The notes: generated by a model not told the origin, from the sequence alone. DNA of 35,076 nt from Streptomyces sp. col6 (GCF_008042035.1 NZ_RDBL01000013.1:1462164-1497239); one strand, 5' to 3'; positions 1-9,226 are shown, counted from the stretch's first letter. A program made the numbers and translations.

Positions 1-168
1 GCGGGGGGCGACGCGCTGGCCGCCCGGGTCTCGGGGCGGCTGGAGGCGATGTCCCCGCTGCGGACGGAGGTCCGGGCGGGGCTGCTGGGCGGCACGGCGG
101 TCCTGCGGGGGGCGTTGCTCGCGGCGCGGGAGGCGGCGCAGGAGGCGCTGTTCACGCCGGGCGCTTGA
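1..168 (+). CDS. ROK-family transcriptional repressor or sugar kinase, C-terminal end only
   Basis: The window opens inside this frame; 55 residues remain, ending in TGA at 166-168. The segment starts AGGDALAARV and ends in a helix with the pattern AVLRGALLAAREAAQEALF. This matches the end of the ROK fold, where a glycine-rich turn is followed by helices and a 'GAl..A' segment. ROK proteins are sugar kinases or sugar-responsive repressors, and many sit next to polysaccharide-degradation genes. The neighbour is a convergent chitinase, and in S. coelicolor I recall a ROK regulator close to the equivalent chitinase. The N-terminal half, which would show a winged helix or not, is outside the window, so repressor versus kinase cannot be decided. 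Confidence 0.6.
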   Translation, partial: AGGDALAARVSGRLEAMSPLRTEVRAGLLGGTAVLRGALLAAREAAQEALFTPGA

Positions 169-175
169 CCGGTGT

Positions 176-212
176 GCCGGTCCGGGGCCCTTGCGAGCCG
201 CCCCGGACCGGC
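176..212. terminator. Bidirectional terminator between convergent ROK and chitinase genes
   Basis: A perfect 13-bp stem (176-188 with 200-212) encloses an 11-nt loop and lies between two converging genes. There is no U-tract, as is usual for Streptomyces terminators. Confidence 0.75.
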
Positions 213-259
213 GAACCGGTTCCGTCCTCAATCGCCGGACGGGCTTGCACCTGCGGGGT

Positions 260-2608
260 TCAGCAGGCGCCCAGGTCCTGCCAGACGCCCCATTCACCGG
301 TGGAGCCGGGCTTCTCGCCCTTCGTCCACCACTTCGCCTTCCACTGGTGGCCGTCCTGGCTCACCGTCGTACCGGCGCCGTACTCCGCGCTCGCACTCCA
401 CGCCGCCGCGGCGCACGCGCCGCCCGACGGGTCGGGGCTCGGGCCGGTCGAACCCGACGGGTCCGGGGTCGGCGTCGGCGTCGAGCCCGTGCCCGGCTCG
501 ACGACCGTGGTGCCGCGGGCCAGGTCCGCCGCCAGGGCGTAGGACTTCCCGCCGAAGGTCACGGTCCAGTTGGACGGGGTGGACGTCGGCAGGTAGTACA
601 CGAAGTCCACCTGGACCGACGCGCCGGGCGCCAGGCTCTGCCAGGACGGCAGCTTCAGGGAGACGCGGTTGTAGTCGCCCTTCAGCCCGCCGACGTTGTT
701 CGCCGTGTGGTCGCTGCGCACGATCGTGGTGCCGAAGCCCGACTGGTCCTTGGCGTTGGCGGGCGCCGAGGTGGAGTAGTCGAACTGGAACTCCGTGCCG
801 CCGGGCAGCGTCGCCTTCGTGTTGTTGGTGATCGTCAGCTTGGGGCTGATCGGGTAGTTCGAGTCGCCCAGCGGGAACTGGCCGAAGGATACGTCGATGT
901 CCAGCGCCTGCGTCGGCAGGTCGATCGTGGAGCGCTTCGCCCCGTAGGGCGCGGCCTTCTTGAAGGTGTCGTACATCGTCGAGGTGAGCGTCGAGCCGGG
1001 CTCGTACTGGCCCTTGGACGCGTTCCAGCCGTAGTCGCCGGCCAGCTCCCAGATCATCGTGCCGCCGATGCCCTTGTCGGCCACGTAGTCCGCCTTGGCC
1101 TGCACGGACTGCTCGTCCTCGGTGGAGAGGAAGACCTTCTTCTCGGCGTTCCACAGCCACGGCGCGACCAGCGTGGAGTCGTAGTTGCGGACGTAGGCGC
1201 CGGTCAGCTTCGTGTCCGCGGGGAACCCGTAGTCCGTGACGTAGTCGCCGACGATGCCCTTCTCCAGGTTCTTGGCGTGCCACATCGGGTTGGAGCCGGC
1301 GGGAGCCTCCTTGCCGTTGGTGTCCTCGTCGTGCCAGAGGTTGTCGATGCCGACGGCGCCGTCACCGCACTTGGTCAGCCCCGCGCCGGCCGGGCAGTCG
1401 GTGGAAGCCGCCCTGCCCCACAGGCCGTTGGTGCCGCCCTGCACGTTCTTGAAGCCGCGGGTGTAGTACGGCAGCCCGATGTTGATCCGGCCGGACGGCA
1501 TCGAACCGCGGAAGTAGTGGTACGCCCAGTCGGTGTTGAGGTAGCCGGTGCCGCCGTACTGCGAGGTGGAGTAGACGCTCGCCTGGGCGAGTTCCGCGTC
1601 CTTGCCGTCGTCGAAGAGCGCGGCGTTGGGGCCGACGTACTCGTTCCAGGCGCCGTGCAGGTCGTACGACATGATGTTGACGTAGTCCAGGTACTTCTGG
1701 ACCTGGAAGGTCTCCATGCCGCGCAGCAGGTAGCCGGACGAGGGGGCCGCGACGCTGAGCAGGTAGTGGTGGCCGTCGGCGGCGGAGGCCCGGTCGAGCT
1801 TCTCGCGCAGGGTCTTCATCAGCGCTGCGTAGCTCTTGACCAGACCGGCCCGGCGGGCGTTGGACAGCGTCCAGTCCAGCGGGTTGCCGGCGTCCTTCAT
1901 GGTGGTCGGGTACTCGTAGTCGATGTCGACGCCGTTGAAGCCGTACTTCCGGATGAAGTCGACGGTCGAGTCCGCGAAGGTGTTGATCCCGGTCTGGTTG
2001 ACCGAGCCGTCGGCGTTGGTGGCCATCGAGTAGAAGCCGCCCGAGTCGACGCGCTTGCCGCTGTCGTCGAAGTAGCCGCCGGTCTCGGCCCAGCCGCCGA
2101 CGGAGACCATCGTCTTGACGTTCGGGTACTGCTTCTTGAACTTGCTCAGCAGGTTGAAATGGCCCTTGTAGGGGAGGTCCGGGTCCATTTCGGCGCCCTT
2201 GACACCCGGCCAGGTCATGCCGGTGGAGGCGTTTTCCGGCCCATCGGCGCCGACGGAGATCTTGTTCGATCCGTCGACGTGGGCGAAGGCGTAGTTGAGG
2301 TGGGTGACCTTGTCCCAGGGGATGTCGGACGCGAGGTAGGCCGGCTTGCCGTCCTTGCCGGTCCGCCAGTTCGTGAAGTAGCCGATGACGCGCCGCGGGT
2401 GGTCGGCGCCCATCTTCTCGCGGCCCTCGGAGTCGTACACGGAGCAGTAGGGGACGGCGACGCCCGGCGTCTCGTAGAGCCCGTCGGGGCGACAGGACTC
2501 CTGGTCGGCGGCTTGCGAGGGGGCCGCGGCGAGCGAGCCGAGCAGCAGCGCGGCGACGGAGACGCCGGCGGCGACGAGCGAGGCTCTCGCGCGAGTGGGG
2601 GACAGCAC
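260..2608 (-). CDS. chiI: Secreted GH18 chitinase with ChiC-type domain and C-terminal CBM5/12
   Basis: Secreted endo- or exochitinase of 782 aa. The GTG start at 2608 is preferred because AGGAGG sits 8 nt upstream; an in-frame start at 2650 lacks such a site. Residues 1 to about 34 form a signal peptide with an SQA-A cleavage site. The GH18 barrel spans roughly 65-540 with the catalytic motif D228-I-D230-Y-E232 (Glu232 the acid/base). The first Asp of the DxxDxDxE motif is Asn, which is tolerated in the family. About 545-700 resembles the ChiC (PF06483-like) domain. A Pro/Thr/Ser linker (about 704-730) leads to a tryptophan-rich type-3 chitin-binding domain (731-782) closed by two cysteines. 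Transcription is monocistronic from the chitinase-type promoter at 2717-2758. The symbol is by recalled synteny with SCO1444. Confidence 0.93.
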   Translation of the reverse strand: MLSPTRARASLVAAGVSVAALLLGSLAAAPSQAADQESCRPDGLYETPGVAVPYCSVYDSEGREKMGADHPRRVIGYFTNWRTGKDGKPAYLASDIPWDKVTHLNYAFAHVDGSNKISVGADGPENASTGMTWPGVKGAEMDPDLPYKGHFNLLSKFKKQYPNVKTMVSVGGWAETGGYFDDSGKRVDSGGFYSMATNADGSVNQTGINTFADSTVDFIRKYGFNGVDIDYEYPTTMKDAGNPLDWTLSNARRAGLVKSYAALMKTLREKLDRASAADGHHYLLSVAAPSSGYLLRGMETFQVQKYLDYVNIMSYDLHGAWNEYVGPNAALFDDGKDAELAQASVYSTSQYGGTGYLNTDWAYHYFRGSMPSGRINIGLPYYTRGFKNVQGGTNGLWGRAASTDCPAGAGLTKCGDGAVGIDNLWHDEDTNGKEAPAGSNPMWHAKNLEKGIVGDYVTDYGFPADTKLTGAYVRNYDSTLVAPWLWNAEKKVFLSTEDEQSVQAKADYVADKGIGGTMIWELAGDYGWNASKGQYEPGSTLTSTMYDTFKKAAPYGAKRSTIDLPTQALDIDVSFGQFPLGDSNYPISPKLTITNNTKATLPGGTEFQFDYSTSAPANAKDQSGFGTTIVRSDHTANNVGGLKGDYNRVSLKLPSWQSLAPGASVQVDFVYYLPTSTPSNWTVTFGGKSYALAADLARGTTVVEPGTGSTPTPTPDPSGSTGPSPDPSGGACAAAAWSASAEYGAGTTVSQDGHQWKAKWWTKGEKPGSTGEWGVWQDLGAC

Positions 2609-2716
2609 GTTCGGTTCCTCCTGGGGAGGTCGGCAGAACACAACTGACAAGGGGGTGGGTCGTGTTGGGTCCCGGGCGTGCGCACACCAGGAAACCGGTC
2701 CTCGGAGGTGACGCAG

Positions 2717-2758
2717 AGATTAAGAGGACTAGACCAGTGCGTCAATAGGTCTGGACCA
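2717..2758 (-). promoter_or_regulatory. Chitin-responsive promoter of the GH18 gene: -35/-10 with two 12-bp repeats (DasR-like)
   Basis: On the minus strand, -35 TTGACG (2740-2745) and -10 TAATCT (2717-2722) are 17 bp apart. Repeat TGGTCCAGACCT (2747-2758) lies just upstream of -35, and TGGTCTAGTCCT (2725-2736) fills the spacer. The spacer copy in context reads ACTGGTCTAG, identical to the left ten bases of the DasR site consensus ACTGGTCTAGACCACT. Direct repeats overlapping the promoter are established for Streptomyces chitinases and mediate chitin induction and glucose repression. The expected leader is about 100 nt. Confidence 0.85.
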
Positions 2759-2885
2759 TCGGTGATCCATTCCTGTGCGGCTGTCCGAAAAGAGCCCTTG
2801 TCACGGGCTGTCTGTGAGCCACTCCACAGCGTTCACCCGTATGGTCCATGCCCGCTCGTGGCACACTGATCGTGTACCAGCAGCA

Positions 2886-3012
2886 GCGCACTCCGGGGTC
2901 GGTGCAATTCCGAACCGGCGGTTATAGTCCGCGACCCGTCCGCATCCAGCGGCCGGTTGACCAGGTGGGATTCCTGGACCGACGGTTAAAGTCCGGATGG
3001 GAGGCAGTGCGC
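2886..3012 (+). promoter_or_regulatory. FMN riboswitch (RFN element) of the rib operon
   Basis: This region contains the invariant RFN blocks in order: GGGGTCGGTG, AATTCCGAACCGGCGGT, AGTCCGCGACCCG, CCGGTTGACC, GGTGGGATTCCTGGACCGAC, GGTTAAAGTCCGGATGGGAG. P1 is GCGCACT (2886-2892) paired with AGTGCGC (3006-3012). The aptamer binds FMN and lowers expression of the genes behind it. A hairpin able to act as expression platform follows at 3045-3080, and ribD starts at 3172. No convincing promoter is visible immediately upstream (2760-2885). Confidence 0.97.
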
Positions 3013-3044
3013 GGCGGGCCGTTTCGCGGGTACGCCGCCGTCGG

Positions 3045-3080
3045 CGGATGGATTCCGGACCACCGGACCATCCGTGTTTT
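3045..3080 (+). terminator. Terminator-like expression platform of the FMN riboswitch
   Basis: CGGATGG (3045-3051) pairs with CCATCCG (3068-3074), with an inner CCGG/CCGG helix (3055-3058, 3063-3066) and an ACCA loop. TGTTTT (3075-3080) follows, a rare U-rich tail for this genome. An alternative stem GCGGCG/CGCCGC (3011-3016 with 3033-3038) would compete with the last P1 pairs. A further open pairing, CCTGTCG/CGACAGG (3096-3102, 3129-3135), lies closer to the ribD ribosome site. The position suggests premature termination when FMN is bound; the competing fold is inference. Confidence 0.6.
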
Positions 3081-3171
3081 CCGGCTTCCGGCGTCCCTGT
3101 CGTGCGTTCCCGCTTCTTCTGTCGTCATCGACAGGCCCCGGAGTCCGTGCCCGAAGAGGCAGGAGGACCCG

Positions 3172-4272
3172 GTGGACACCGCAGCCGACACCACCGCCAT
3201 GCGCCGAGCCATCGCGCTCGCCGCCCGCGGTCTCGGCTCCACCAGCCCCAACCCCGTCGTCGGCTGCGTCGTCCTCGACGCCGCCGGTCAGACCGCGGGC
3301 GAGGGCTTCCACCAGCGCGCCGGCGGCCCGCACGCCGAGATCCACGCCCTGCGCGCGGCCGGCGACCGGGCCCGCGGCGGGACCGCCTACGTCACCCTCG
3401 AACCCTGTAACCACACCGGCCGGACCGGTCCCTGCGCCCAGGCGCTCATCGAGGCCGGCGTCGCCCGGGTCGTGTACGCGGTCGGCGACCCGAATCCGCA
3501 GGCCACCGGCGGTGCCGAGACCCTGCGCGCCGCGGGCGTCCGGGCCGAGGCGGGCCTCCTCGCCGACGAGGCCGAGGCGGGCAACGCCGCCTGGCTCACC
3601 TCGGTGCGCCGGGGCCGCCCGCACGTCACCTGGAAGTACGCGGCCAGCCTGGACGGCCGGGTCGCCGCCGCTGACGCCACCAGCCGCTGGATCAGCTCCG
3701 CCGAGTCCCGCGCCGACGTCCACCGGCTGCGCGCCGAGGCGGACGCGGTCGTCGTCGGCTCCGGCACCGCCCGCGCCGACGACCCCCAGCTCGGGGTGCG
3801 CGGCATCGACGGTGCCGTCCAGCCCCTGCGCGTCGTCGTCGACACCCGCGCCGCCGCCGTACGCCCCGGCGCCCGGGTCCTCGACGCCTCCGCGCCCACC
3901 CTGGTCGCGGTCGCCGAGGAGGCCGACGCCCGCCACCTGCCCGACGAGGCCGTCCTGCGCCTCCCGCGCGCCCACGGCGGGTCCGGCCTGGACCTGGCCG
4001 CCCTGCTCGCCGCCCTCCACGCGCGCGGCGTGCGCTCCGTCCTCCTCGAAGGGGGCCCGGTCCTGGCCGGTGCCTTCGTCGCCGCGGGACTCGTCGACAA
4101 GGTCGTCGGCTATCTCGCCCCCGTCCTCCTCGGCGCGGGCCCCGCCGCCCTCGCCGACGCCGGAATCCCCACCCTCGCCGAGGCGTTGCGCCTCGATGTG
4201 ACGGAGACCGTCCGCATCGGCCCCGATCTGCGCGTCACCGCCGTTCCCGGCCACGCCCGGAAGGAAAACTGA
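3172..4272 (+). CDS. ribD: Bifunctional diaminohydroxyphosphoribosylaminopyrimidine deaminase / 5-amino-6-(5-phosphoribosylamino)uracil reductase
   Basis: Second and third steps of riboflavin synthesis, cytosolic, 366 aa (usual RibD length). The GTG start at 3172 has AGGAGG 5 nt upstream; a longer frame back to 2848 runs through the riboswitch and is not coding. The N-terminal cytidine-deaminase-type domain (about 1-145) has H54-A-E56 and the zinc cysteines C79 and C88 in PCNHTGRTGPC. The C-terminal reductase domain (about 150-360) has a DHFR-like fold with VVVGSGTARADDP and LLEGGPVLAGAF. It heads the operon under FMN riboswitch control and abuts ribE (stop at 4270-4272, next start at 4273), so coupled translation is likely. 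Confidence 0.96.
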   Translation: MDTAADTTAMRRAIALAARGLGSTSPNPVVGCVVLDAAGQTAGEGFHQRAGGPHAEIHALRAAGDRARGGTAYVTLEPCNHTGRTGPCAQALIEAGVARVVYAVGDPNPQATGGAETLRAAGVRAEAGLLADEAEAGNAAWLTSVRRGRPHVTWKYAASLDGRVAAADATSRWISSAESRADVHRLRAEADAVVVGSGTARADDPQLGVRGIDGAVQPLRVVVDTRAAAVRPGARVLDASAPTLVAVAEEADARHLPDEAVLRLPRAHGGSGLDLAALLAALHARGVRSVLLEGGPVLAGAFVAAGLVDKVVGYLAPVLLGAGPAALADAGIPTLAEALRLDVTETVRIGPDLRVTAVPGHARKEN

Positions 4273-4890
4273 GTGTTCACCGGAATTGTCGAAGAACTGG
4301 GTGAGGTCACCGCCGTCGAGCAGCTCGACGACGCCTCCCGCTTCCGTCTGCGCGGCCCCGTCGTCACCGAGGGCGCCAAGCACGGGGACTCGATCGCCGT
4401 GAACGGCGTCTGCCTGACCGTCGTGGAGCTCGGCGAGCACGAGTTCACCGCCGATGTGATGGCCGAGACCCTGAACCGCTCCAGCCTCGGCGCCCTGACG
4501 ACCGGCTCCCGCGTCAACCTGGAACGCCCCATGGCGCTCGGCGGGCGGCTCGGCGGCCACATCGTCCAGGGCCACGTCGACGGCACCGGCCGCATCCTGG
4601 AGCGCCGGCCTTCCGAGAACTGGGAGATCGTGAAGATCTCGCTCCCGGCGGCCCTCACCCGGTACGTGGTGGAGAAGGGCTCGATCACCGTGGACGGCGT
4701 CAGCCTGACCGTGGTGGACGCCGGACCCGACTTCTTCACCATCAGCCTCATCCCCACCACCCTCGCGCTGACCACGCTCGGCATCAAGGGACCGGGCGAC
4801 CGGGTCAACCTCGAAGTGGACGTCATCGCGAAGTACGTCGAGCGGCTGCTCGGCAACGCCGCGCCGGAGACCGGGGAGGAGACGAAGTGA
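4273..4890 (+). CDS. ribE: Riboflavin synthase alpha chain
   Basis: Converts two 6,7-dimethyl-8-ribityllumazine molecules into riboflavin plus the pyrimidinedione. 205 aa, standard length, starting MFTGIVEELGEV, the family's signature N-terminus. Two tandem lumazine-binding domains are visible: residues about 1-95, with DSIAVNGVCLTV, and about 97-195, with GSITVDGVSLTV. The GTG start directly follows the ribD stop, with AAGGAAA upstream. The last four bases (GTGA) overlap the ribM start. Some Streptomyces papers call this gene ribB. Confidence 0.97.
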   Translation: MFTGIVEELGEVTAVEQLDDASRFRLRGPVVTEGAKHGDSIAVNGVCLTVVELGEHEFTADVMAETLNRSSLGALTTGSRVNLERPMALGGRLGGHIVQGHVDGTGRILERRPSENWEIVKISLPAALTRYVVEKGSITVDGVSLTVVDAGPDFFTISLIPTTLALTTLGIKGPGDRVNLEVDVIAKYVERLLGNAAPETGEETK

Positions 4891-5527
4891 GCGCCCTGCA
4901 CTGGCTGAACTCCGAGGCCTTCACCGTCCTCGACCAGCACATCATCTGGTCCGACATGATCGGCAACACCATCGGCCTGATCGCCCTCGCGCTCGGCTGG
5001 CTGCGCTCGATCTGGACCTGGCCCGCCCAGCTCCTGTCCGGCGTCGTCCTGGTCGCCGCCAACGTCTCCGTCCAGCAGGCCGGCAGCGTCGGCAAGCAGG
5101 TCATCGTCATCGCGGTCGCCGTCTGGGGCTGGCAGCAGTGGACCCGGGGCCGCCAGCAGGCGCAGGACGGCTCCATAGCGGTCCGCTTCGCCACCTGGCG
5201 CGAACGCGGCTACCTGGTCGGCGGCGCCGCCCTCGGCACCCTCGCGGTCGGCGGCCTGTTCACCGCCTTCCCCTCGCTGTCCTGGAGCCCCTGGGCGGAC
5301 GCCTACATCTTCGCGGGCACGCTGGTCGCGATGCTCGCCCAGGCGCGCGGCATGGTCGAGTTCTGGTTCGCCTGGCTGCTCGTCGACCTGGTCGGCGTCC
5401 CGCTGAACTTCCACAGCGGCCTCGCCTTCTCCGGTCTGATCTACGTCGTCTACGGCGCCCTCGTCCTGTGGGGCATGCGCGACTGGTGGCTGCGTACGCG
5501 GACACCCGCTCTGGAAGGAGCCACGGC

Positions 5528-5531
<4 letters not shown>
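4887..5531 (+). CDS. ribM: RibM/PnuC-family membrane transporter (riboflavin uptake)
   Basis: Integral membrane protein of 214 aa with about six to seven hydrophobic segments and a tryptophan-rich pattern (WLRSIWTWPAQLL, VAVWGWQQW, VEFWFAWLLVDLVGVPLNF) typical of the PnuC fold. PnuC relatives carry nicotinamide riboside, thiamine or riboflavin by facilitated diffusion. Members embedded in Streptomyces rib operons were characterised as riboflavin/roseoflavin transporters (RibM). GTG start overlapping the ribE stop by four bases, with GGAGGAG upstream. Its own stop overlaps the ribBA ATG. Riboflavin specificity rests on this context and the family precedent. Confidence 0.88.
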
Positions 5532-6826
<1,295 letters not shown>

Positions 6827-6866
6827 CACCACCAGCAGTCACCCGTACAGAGAAGCCAGGAGAGAC

Positions 6867-7352
6867 ATGAGCGGCAAGGGCGCACCCGAACTGTCCGTAC
6901 GCAACTGCGGTGACCTCCGTGTGGCGGTCGTCGCCGCACAGTGGCACGAGAAGGTCATGGACGGACTCGTCGACGGCGCGCTGCGCGCCCTGCACGAGCT
7001 GGGCATCGACGAGCCGACCCTGCTGCGGGTCCCCGGCAGCTTCGAGCTCCCGGTCGTCGCCAAGGTGCTCGCCGGACGCGGGTACGACGCGATCGTCGCC
7101 CTCGGCGTGATCATCCGCGGCGGCACCCCGCACTTCGAATACGTGTCCCACGGCGTCACCAACGGCCTCACCCAGGTCGCCGTCGACACCGGCGTCCCGG
7201 TCGGCTTCGGCGTCCTCACCTGTGACACCGAGGAGCAGGCGCTCGACCGCGCGGGCATCGAAGGGTCCAACGAGGACAAGGGGCACGAAGCGGTCACCGC
7301 CGCCGTGGCGACCGCCGCCACACTGCGCTCGGTCAGCGAACCCTGGCGCTGA
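6867..7352 (+). CDS. ribH: 6,7-dimethyl-8-ribityllumazine synthase
   Basis: Penultimate step of riboflavin synthesis: condenses the ribityl-aminouracil with dihydroxybutanone phosphate. 161 aa, normal size for a 60-mer or pentamer subunit. VPGSFELP forms the substrate pocket. GVIIRGGTPHFEYV contains the catalytic His and phosphate-binding segment. GVLTCDTEEQA and the C-terminal GHEAVTAAV helix are also typical. Good site AGGAGAG before the ATG. Lies 40 bp behind ribBA with no terminator between, so it is the last rib gene of the operon. Confidence 0.97.
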   Translation: MSGKGAPELSVRNCGDLRVAVVAAQWHEKVMDGLVDGALRALHELGIDEPTLLRVPGSFELPVVAKVLAGRGYDAIVALGVIIRGGTPHFEYVSHGVTNGLTQVAVDTGVPVGFGVLTCDTEEQALDRAGIEGSNEDKGHEAVTAAVATAATLRSVSEPWR

Positions 7353-7371
7353 GTGCGGGCCCGGCACCCCG

Positions 7372-7389
7372 TATTCTGAGCACATCATG
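7372..7389 (+). promoter_or_regulatory. Possible leaderless start of hisE
   Basis: TATTCT (7372-7377) sits 9 nt before the hisE ATG and no Shine-Dalgarno sequence lies between them. That spacing would place the transcript start at or near the ATG. No -35 box is convincing, so this is only a suggestion of a separate promoter inside the operon. Confidence 0.3.
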
Positions 7390-7659
7390 GCGAACAAAAC
7401 CTTCGAAGAGCTCTTCGCCGAGCTGCAGCTCAAGGCCGCCAACGGCGACCCCTCCACCTCCCGCACCGCCGAGCTGGTGGACAAGGGGGTCCATGCCATC
7501 GGCAAGAAGGTCGTCGAGGAGGCCGCCGAAGTCTGGATGGCCGCCGAGCACGAGAGCAAGGACGCCGCCGCCGAGGAGATCTCGCAGCTGCTGTACCACG
7601 TCCAGGTGATGATGGTCGCGCGCGGGATCTCCCTCGACGACGTCTACGCCCACCTCTGA
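7387..7659 (+). CDS. hisE: Phosphoribosyl-ATP pyrophosphatase
   Basis: Second step of histidine synthesis: hydrolyses phosphoribosyl-ATP to phosphoribosyl-AMP. 90 aa, an all-helical MazG-like fold as in stand-alone actinobacterial HisE. Metal-binding acidic motifs are visible in GKKVVEEAAEVWMA and AAAEEISQLLYH. The ATG at 7387 starts the conserved MANKTFEELFAEL. It has no clear ribosome site, so a leaderless transcript is possible. It lies 34 bp after ribH and 63 bp before hisG. Confidence 0.95.
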   Translation: MANKTFEELFAELQLKAANGDPSTSRTAELVDKGVHAIGKKVVEEAAEVWMAAEHESKDAAAEEISQLLYHVQVMMVARGISLDDVYAHL

Positions 7660-7722
7660 GCAAGGCCCCGCACGCTCCCGTACGTCATCCCGCCACACCT
7701 TTCGCAAAGGAAACCCGACCTC

Positions 7723-8571
7723 ATGCTGCGCATCGCCGTCCCCAACAAGGGTGCTATCTCCGGGCCTGCGATGGCGATGCTCCATGAGGCGGGCTACAAG
7801 CAGCGCAAGGAGTCGAAGGAACTCGTCCTCGTCGACCCCGCCAACGAGGTCGAGTTCTTCTACCTGCGCCCCCGCGACATCGCCATCTACGTCAGCTCGG
7901 GCCGCCTCGACATCGGCATCACCGGCCGCGACCTGCTGCTGGACTCCGGCGCCGAGGCCGAGGAGATCCTCCAGCTCGGCTTCGCCCGCTCCACCTTCCG
8001 CTACGCCACCAAGCCCGGCACCGTCACGGACCCCGCGGACTTCGGCGGCCTGACGATCGCCACCTCCTACGAGGGCATCGTCGCCAAGCACCTCGCCGAG
8101 TCCGGTGTCGACGCCTCCGTCGTCCACCTCGACGGCGCCGTCGAGACCGCCATCGAACTCGGCGTCGCCCAGGTCATCGCGGACGTCGTCGAGACCGGCA
8201 CCAGCCTGCGCAACGCCGGCCTCGAAGTCATCGGCGAACCCATCATGACCTCCGAGGCCGTCGTCATCCGGCGCACCGGCGCCCCCGGCGACGAGCCCAA
8301 GGTCCAGCAGTTCCTGCGCCGCCTCCAGGGCGTCCTGGTGGCCCGCAGCTACGTGATGATGGACTACGACTGCCGCGTCGAGCACCTGGAGCGCGCCGTC
8401 GCCCTCACGCCGGGCCTGGAGTCGCCGACCATCTCCCCGCTGCACCACGAGGGCTGGGTCGCCGTCCGCTCCATGGTCGCCGCCGCCGAGGCGCAGCGGA
8501 TCATGGACGACCTGTACGACCTGGGTGCCCGCGCCATCCTCACCACCGCGATCCACGCCTGCCGGCTCTGA
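7723..8571 (+). CDS. hisG: ATP phosphoribosyltransferase, long form
   Basis: First, feedback-regulated step of histidine synthesis: ATP + PRPP to phosphoribosyl-ATP. 282 aa, the hexameric long form with a C-terminal ACT-like regulatory domain (about 210-282) that binds histidine, so no HisZ is needed. Motifs: LRIAVPNKGAISGPA at the N-terminus, DIGITGRDLL, and the PRPP loop VETGTSLRNAGLE. The ribosome site AAAGGAAA (from 7706) forms part of a small hairpin CCTTT-cgc-AAAGG (7698-7710), which could limit initiation. It is in line with hisE. Confidence 0.96.
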   Translation: MLRIAVPNKGAISGPAMAMLHEAGYKQRKESKELVLVDPANEVEFFYLRPRDIAIYVSSGRLDIGITGRDLLLDSGAEAEEILQLGFARSTFRYATKPGTVTDPADFGGLTIATSYEGIVAKHLAESGVDASVVHLDGAVETAIELGVAQVIADVVETGTSLRNAGLEVIGEPIMTSEAVVIRRTGAPGDEPKVQQFLRRLQGVLVARSYVMMDYDCRVEHLERAVALTPGLESPTISPLHHEGWVAVRSMVAAAEAQRIMDDLYDLGARAILTTAIHACRL

Positions 8572-8596
8572 CGGCGGCGGACGGAAGAAGAGCACG

Positions 8597-9061
8597 ATGT
8601 CAGCCCCCACACCCCCGCCCGGCCTCCCGGCCCTGCCGGTCACCTTCCGGCCGACCCGCACCCGGGTGGTCCTGCTGACCGTCGGAGCGGCGATGTTCGC
8701 GGTCATCACCGTCGTCGCCTTCACCCTCGAACAGCTCAGCGGGGGAGAGCGGGTCAGCTTCGTCTTCACCGCGCTGCTCTTCTTCGGCGTCCTGGCGCTG
8801 CTCAGCCGCCCCAAGGTCGTCGCGGACGAGGAGGGCGTGACGGTGGTCAACCTCACGCGCACCCGGCGCCTCTCCTGGGCGCAGATCGTCCGCGTCAACC
8901 TGCGGGTGGGGGATCCGTGGGTCTTCCTCGACCTCAGCGACGGCACCAGCATGCCCGCCCTCGGCATCCAGCCCGGCATCGCCAAGCAGCGGGCCATCCA
9001 GGACGCACGGGCCCTGCGAGCCCTCGCCGAGAACCGCGGCACGGGCGCCGACAACGGCTAG
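8597..9061 (+). CDS. Membrane protein with bacterial PH domain (PF10756-like)
   Basis: 154 aa. A short proline-rich N-terminus is followed by two hydrophobic segments (about residues 25-45 and 53-68), then a soluble domain with the run KVVADEEGVTVVNLTRTRRLSWAQIV typical of bacterial PH-like (bPH6) domains. Function is unknown; such proteins are common in actinobacterial membranes. The ATG at 8597 has GAAGAAG upstream, 25 bp behind hisG, so it is probably co-transcribed. Its TAG stop touches the left arm of the large palindrome at 9064. Confidence 0.85.
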   Translation: MSAPTPPPGLPALPVTFRPTRTRVVLLTVGAAMFAVITVVAFTLEQLSGGERVSFVFTALLFFGVLALLSRPKVVADEEGVTVVNLTRTRRLSWAQIVRVNLRVGDPWVFLDLSDGTSMPALGIQPGIAKQRAIQDARALRALAENRGTGADNG

Positions 9062-9063
9062 GG

Positions 9064-9226
9064 GGGGGCGGCTTGTCGGTCAGGGCCGGGTCCGCGACGC
9101 CTGGCACGGCACCTCGCCGCGTTGCCGAAACGCCCGAATGGCTCCGCCATGAGGACGCCCCGGCGCCTTGCGATGCACCGCACCAGACGCCGCGGCCTGA
9201 CCGACCCTGACCGACAAGCCGCCCCC
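9064..9226. repeat. 163-bp nested palindromic element (REP/MITE-like or giant terminator)
   Basis: The outer arms are a perfect 22-bp inverted repeat (9064-9085 with 9205-9226). Inside, TCCGCGACGCCTGG (from 9090) faces its near-complement ending about 9199, and further arm segments match mainly with transition differences. The exact centre is the hairpin ATGGC-TCC-GCCAT (9138-9150). The whole element is therefore one imperfect palindrome. It begins 2 bp after the PH-gene stop, so it can also act as a terminator. I see no second copy in the window and no transposase. Confidence 0.8.

Noticed and set aside
191..2647. Long open frame on the plus strand opposite the first chitinase
   Set aside because: Its translation is low-complexity Arg/Val/Gly with no domain; it is the antisense shadow expected in very GC-rich coding DNA, while the minus strand encodes a complete chitinase.
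2760..2885. Promoter for the FMN riboswitch
   Set aside because: Boxes such as TGGCAC and GATCGT near 2860-2873 are too far from consensus or wrongly spaced to annotate.
2848..3171. In-frame upstream extension of ribD
   Set aside because: It would translate the FMN riboswitch; a strong ribosome site and GTG at 3161-3174 fix the start.
2986..4575. Long minus-strand frame opposite ribD/ribE
   Set aside because: Gly/Ala/Asp-rich shadow with no family features, running across two well-defined rib genes and the riboswitch platform.
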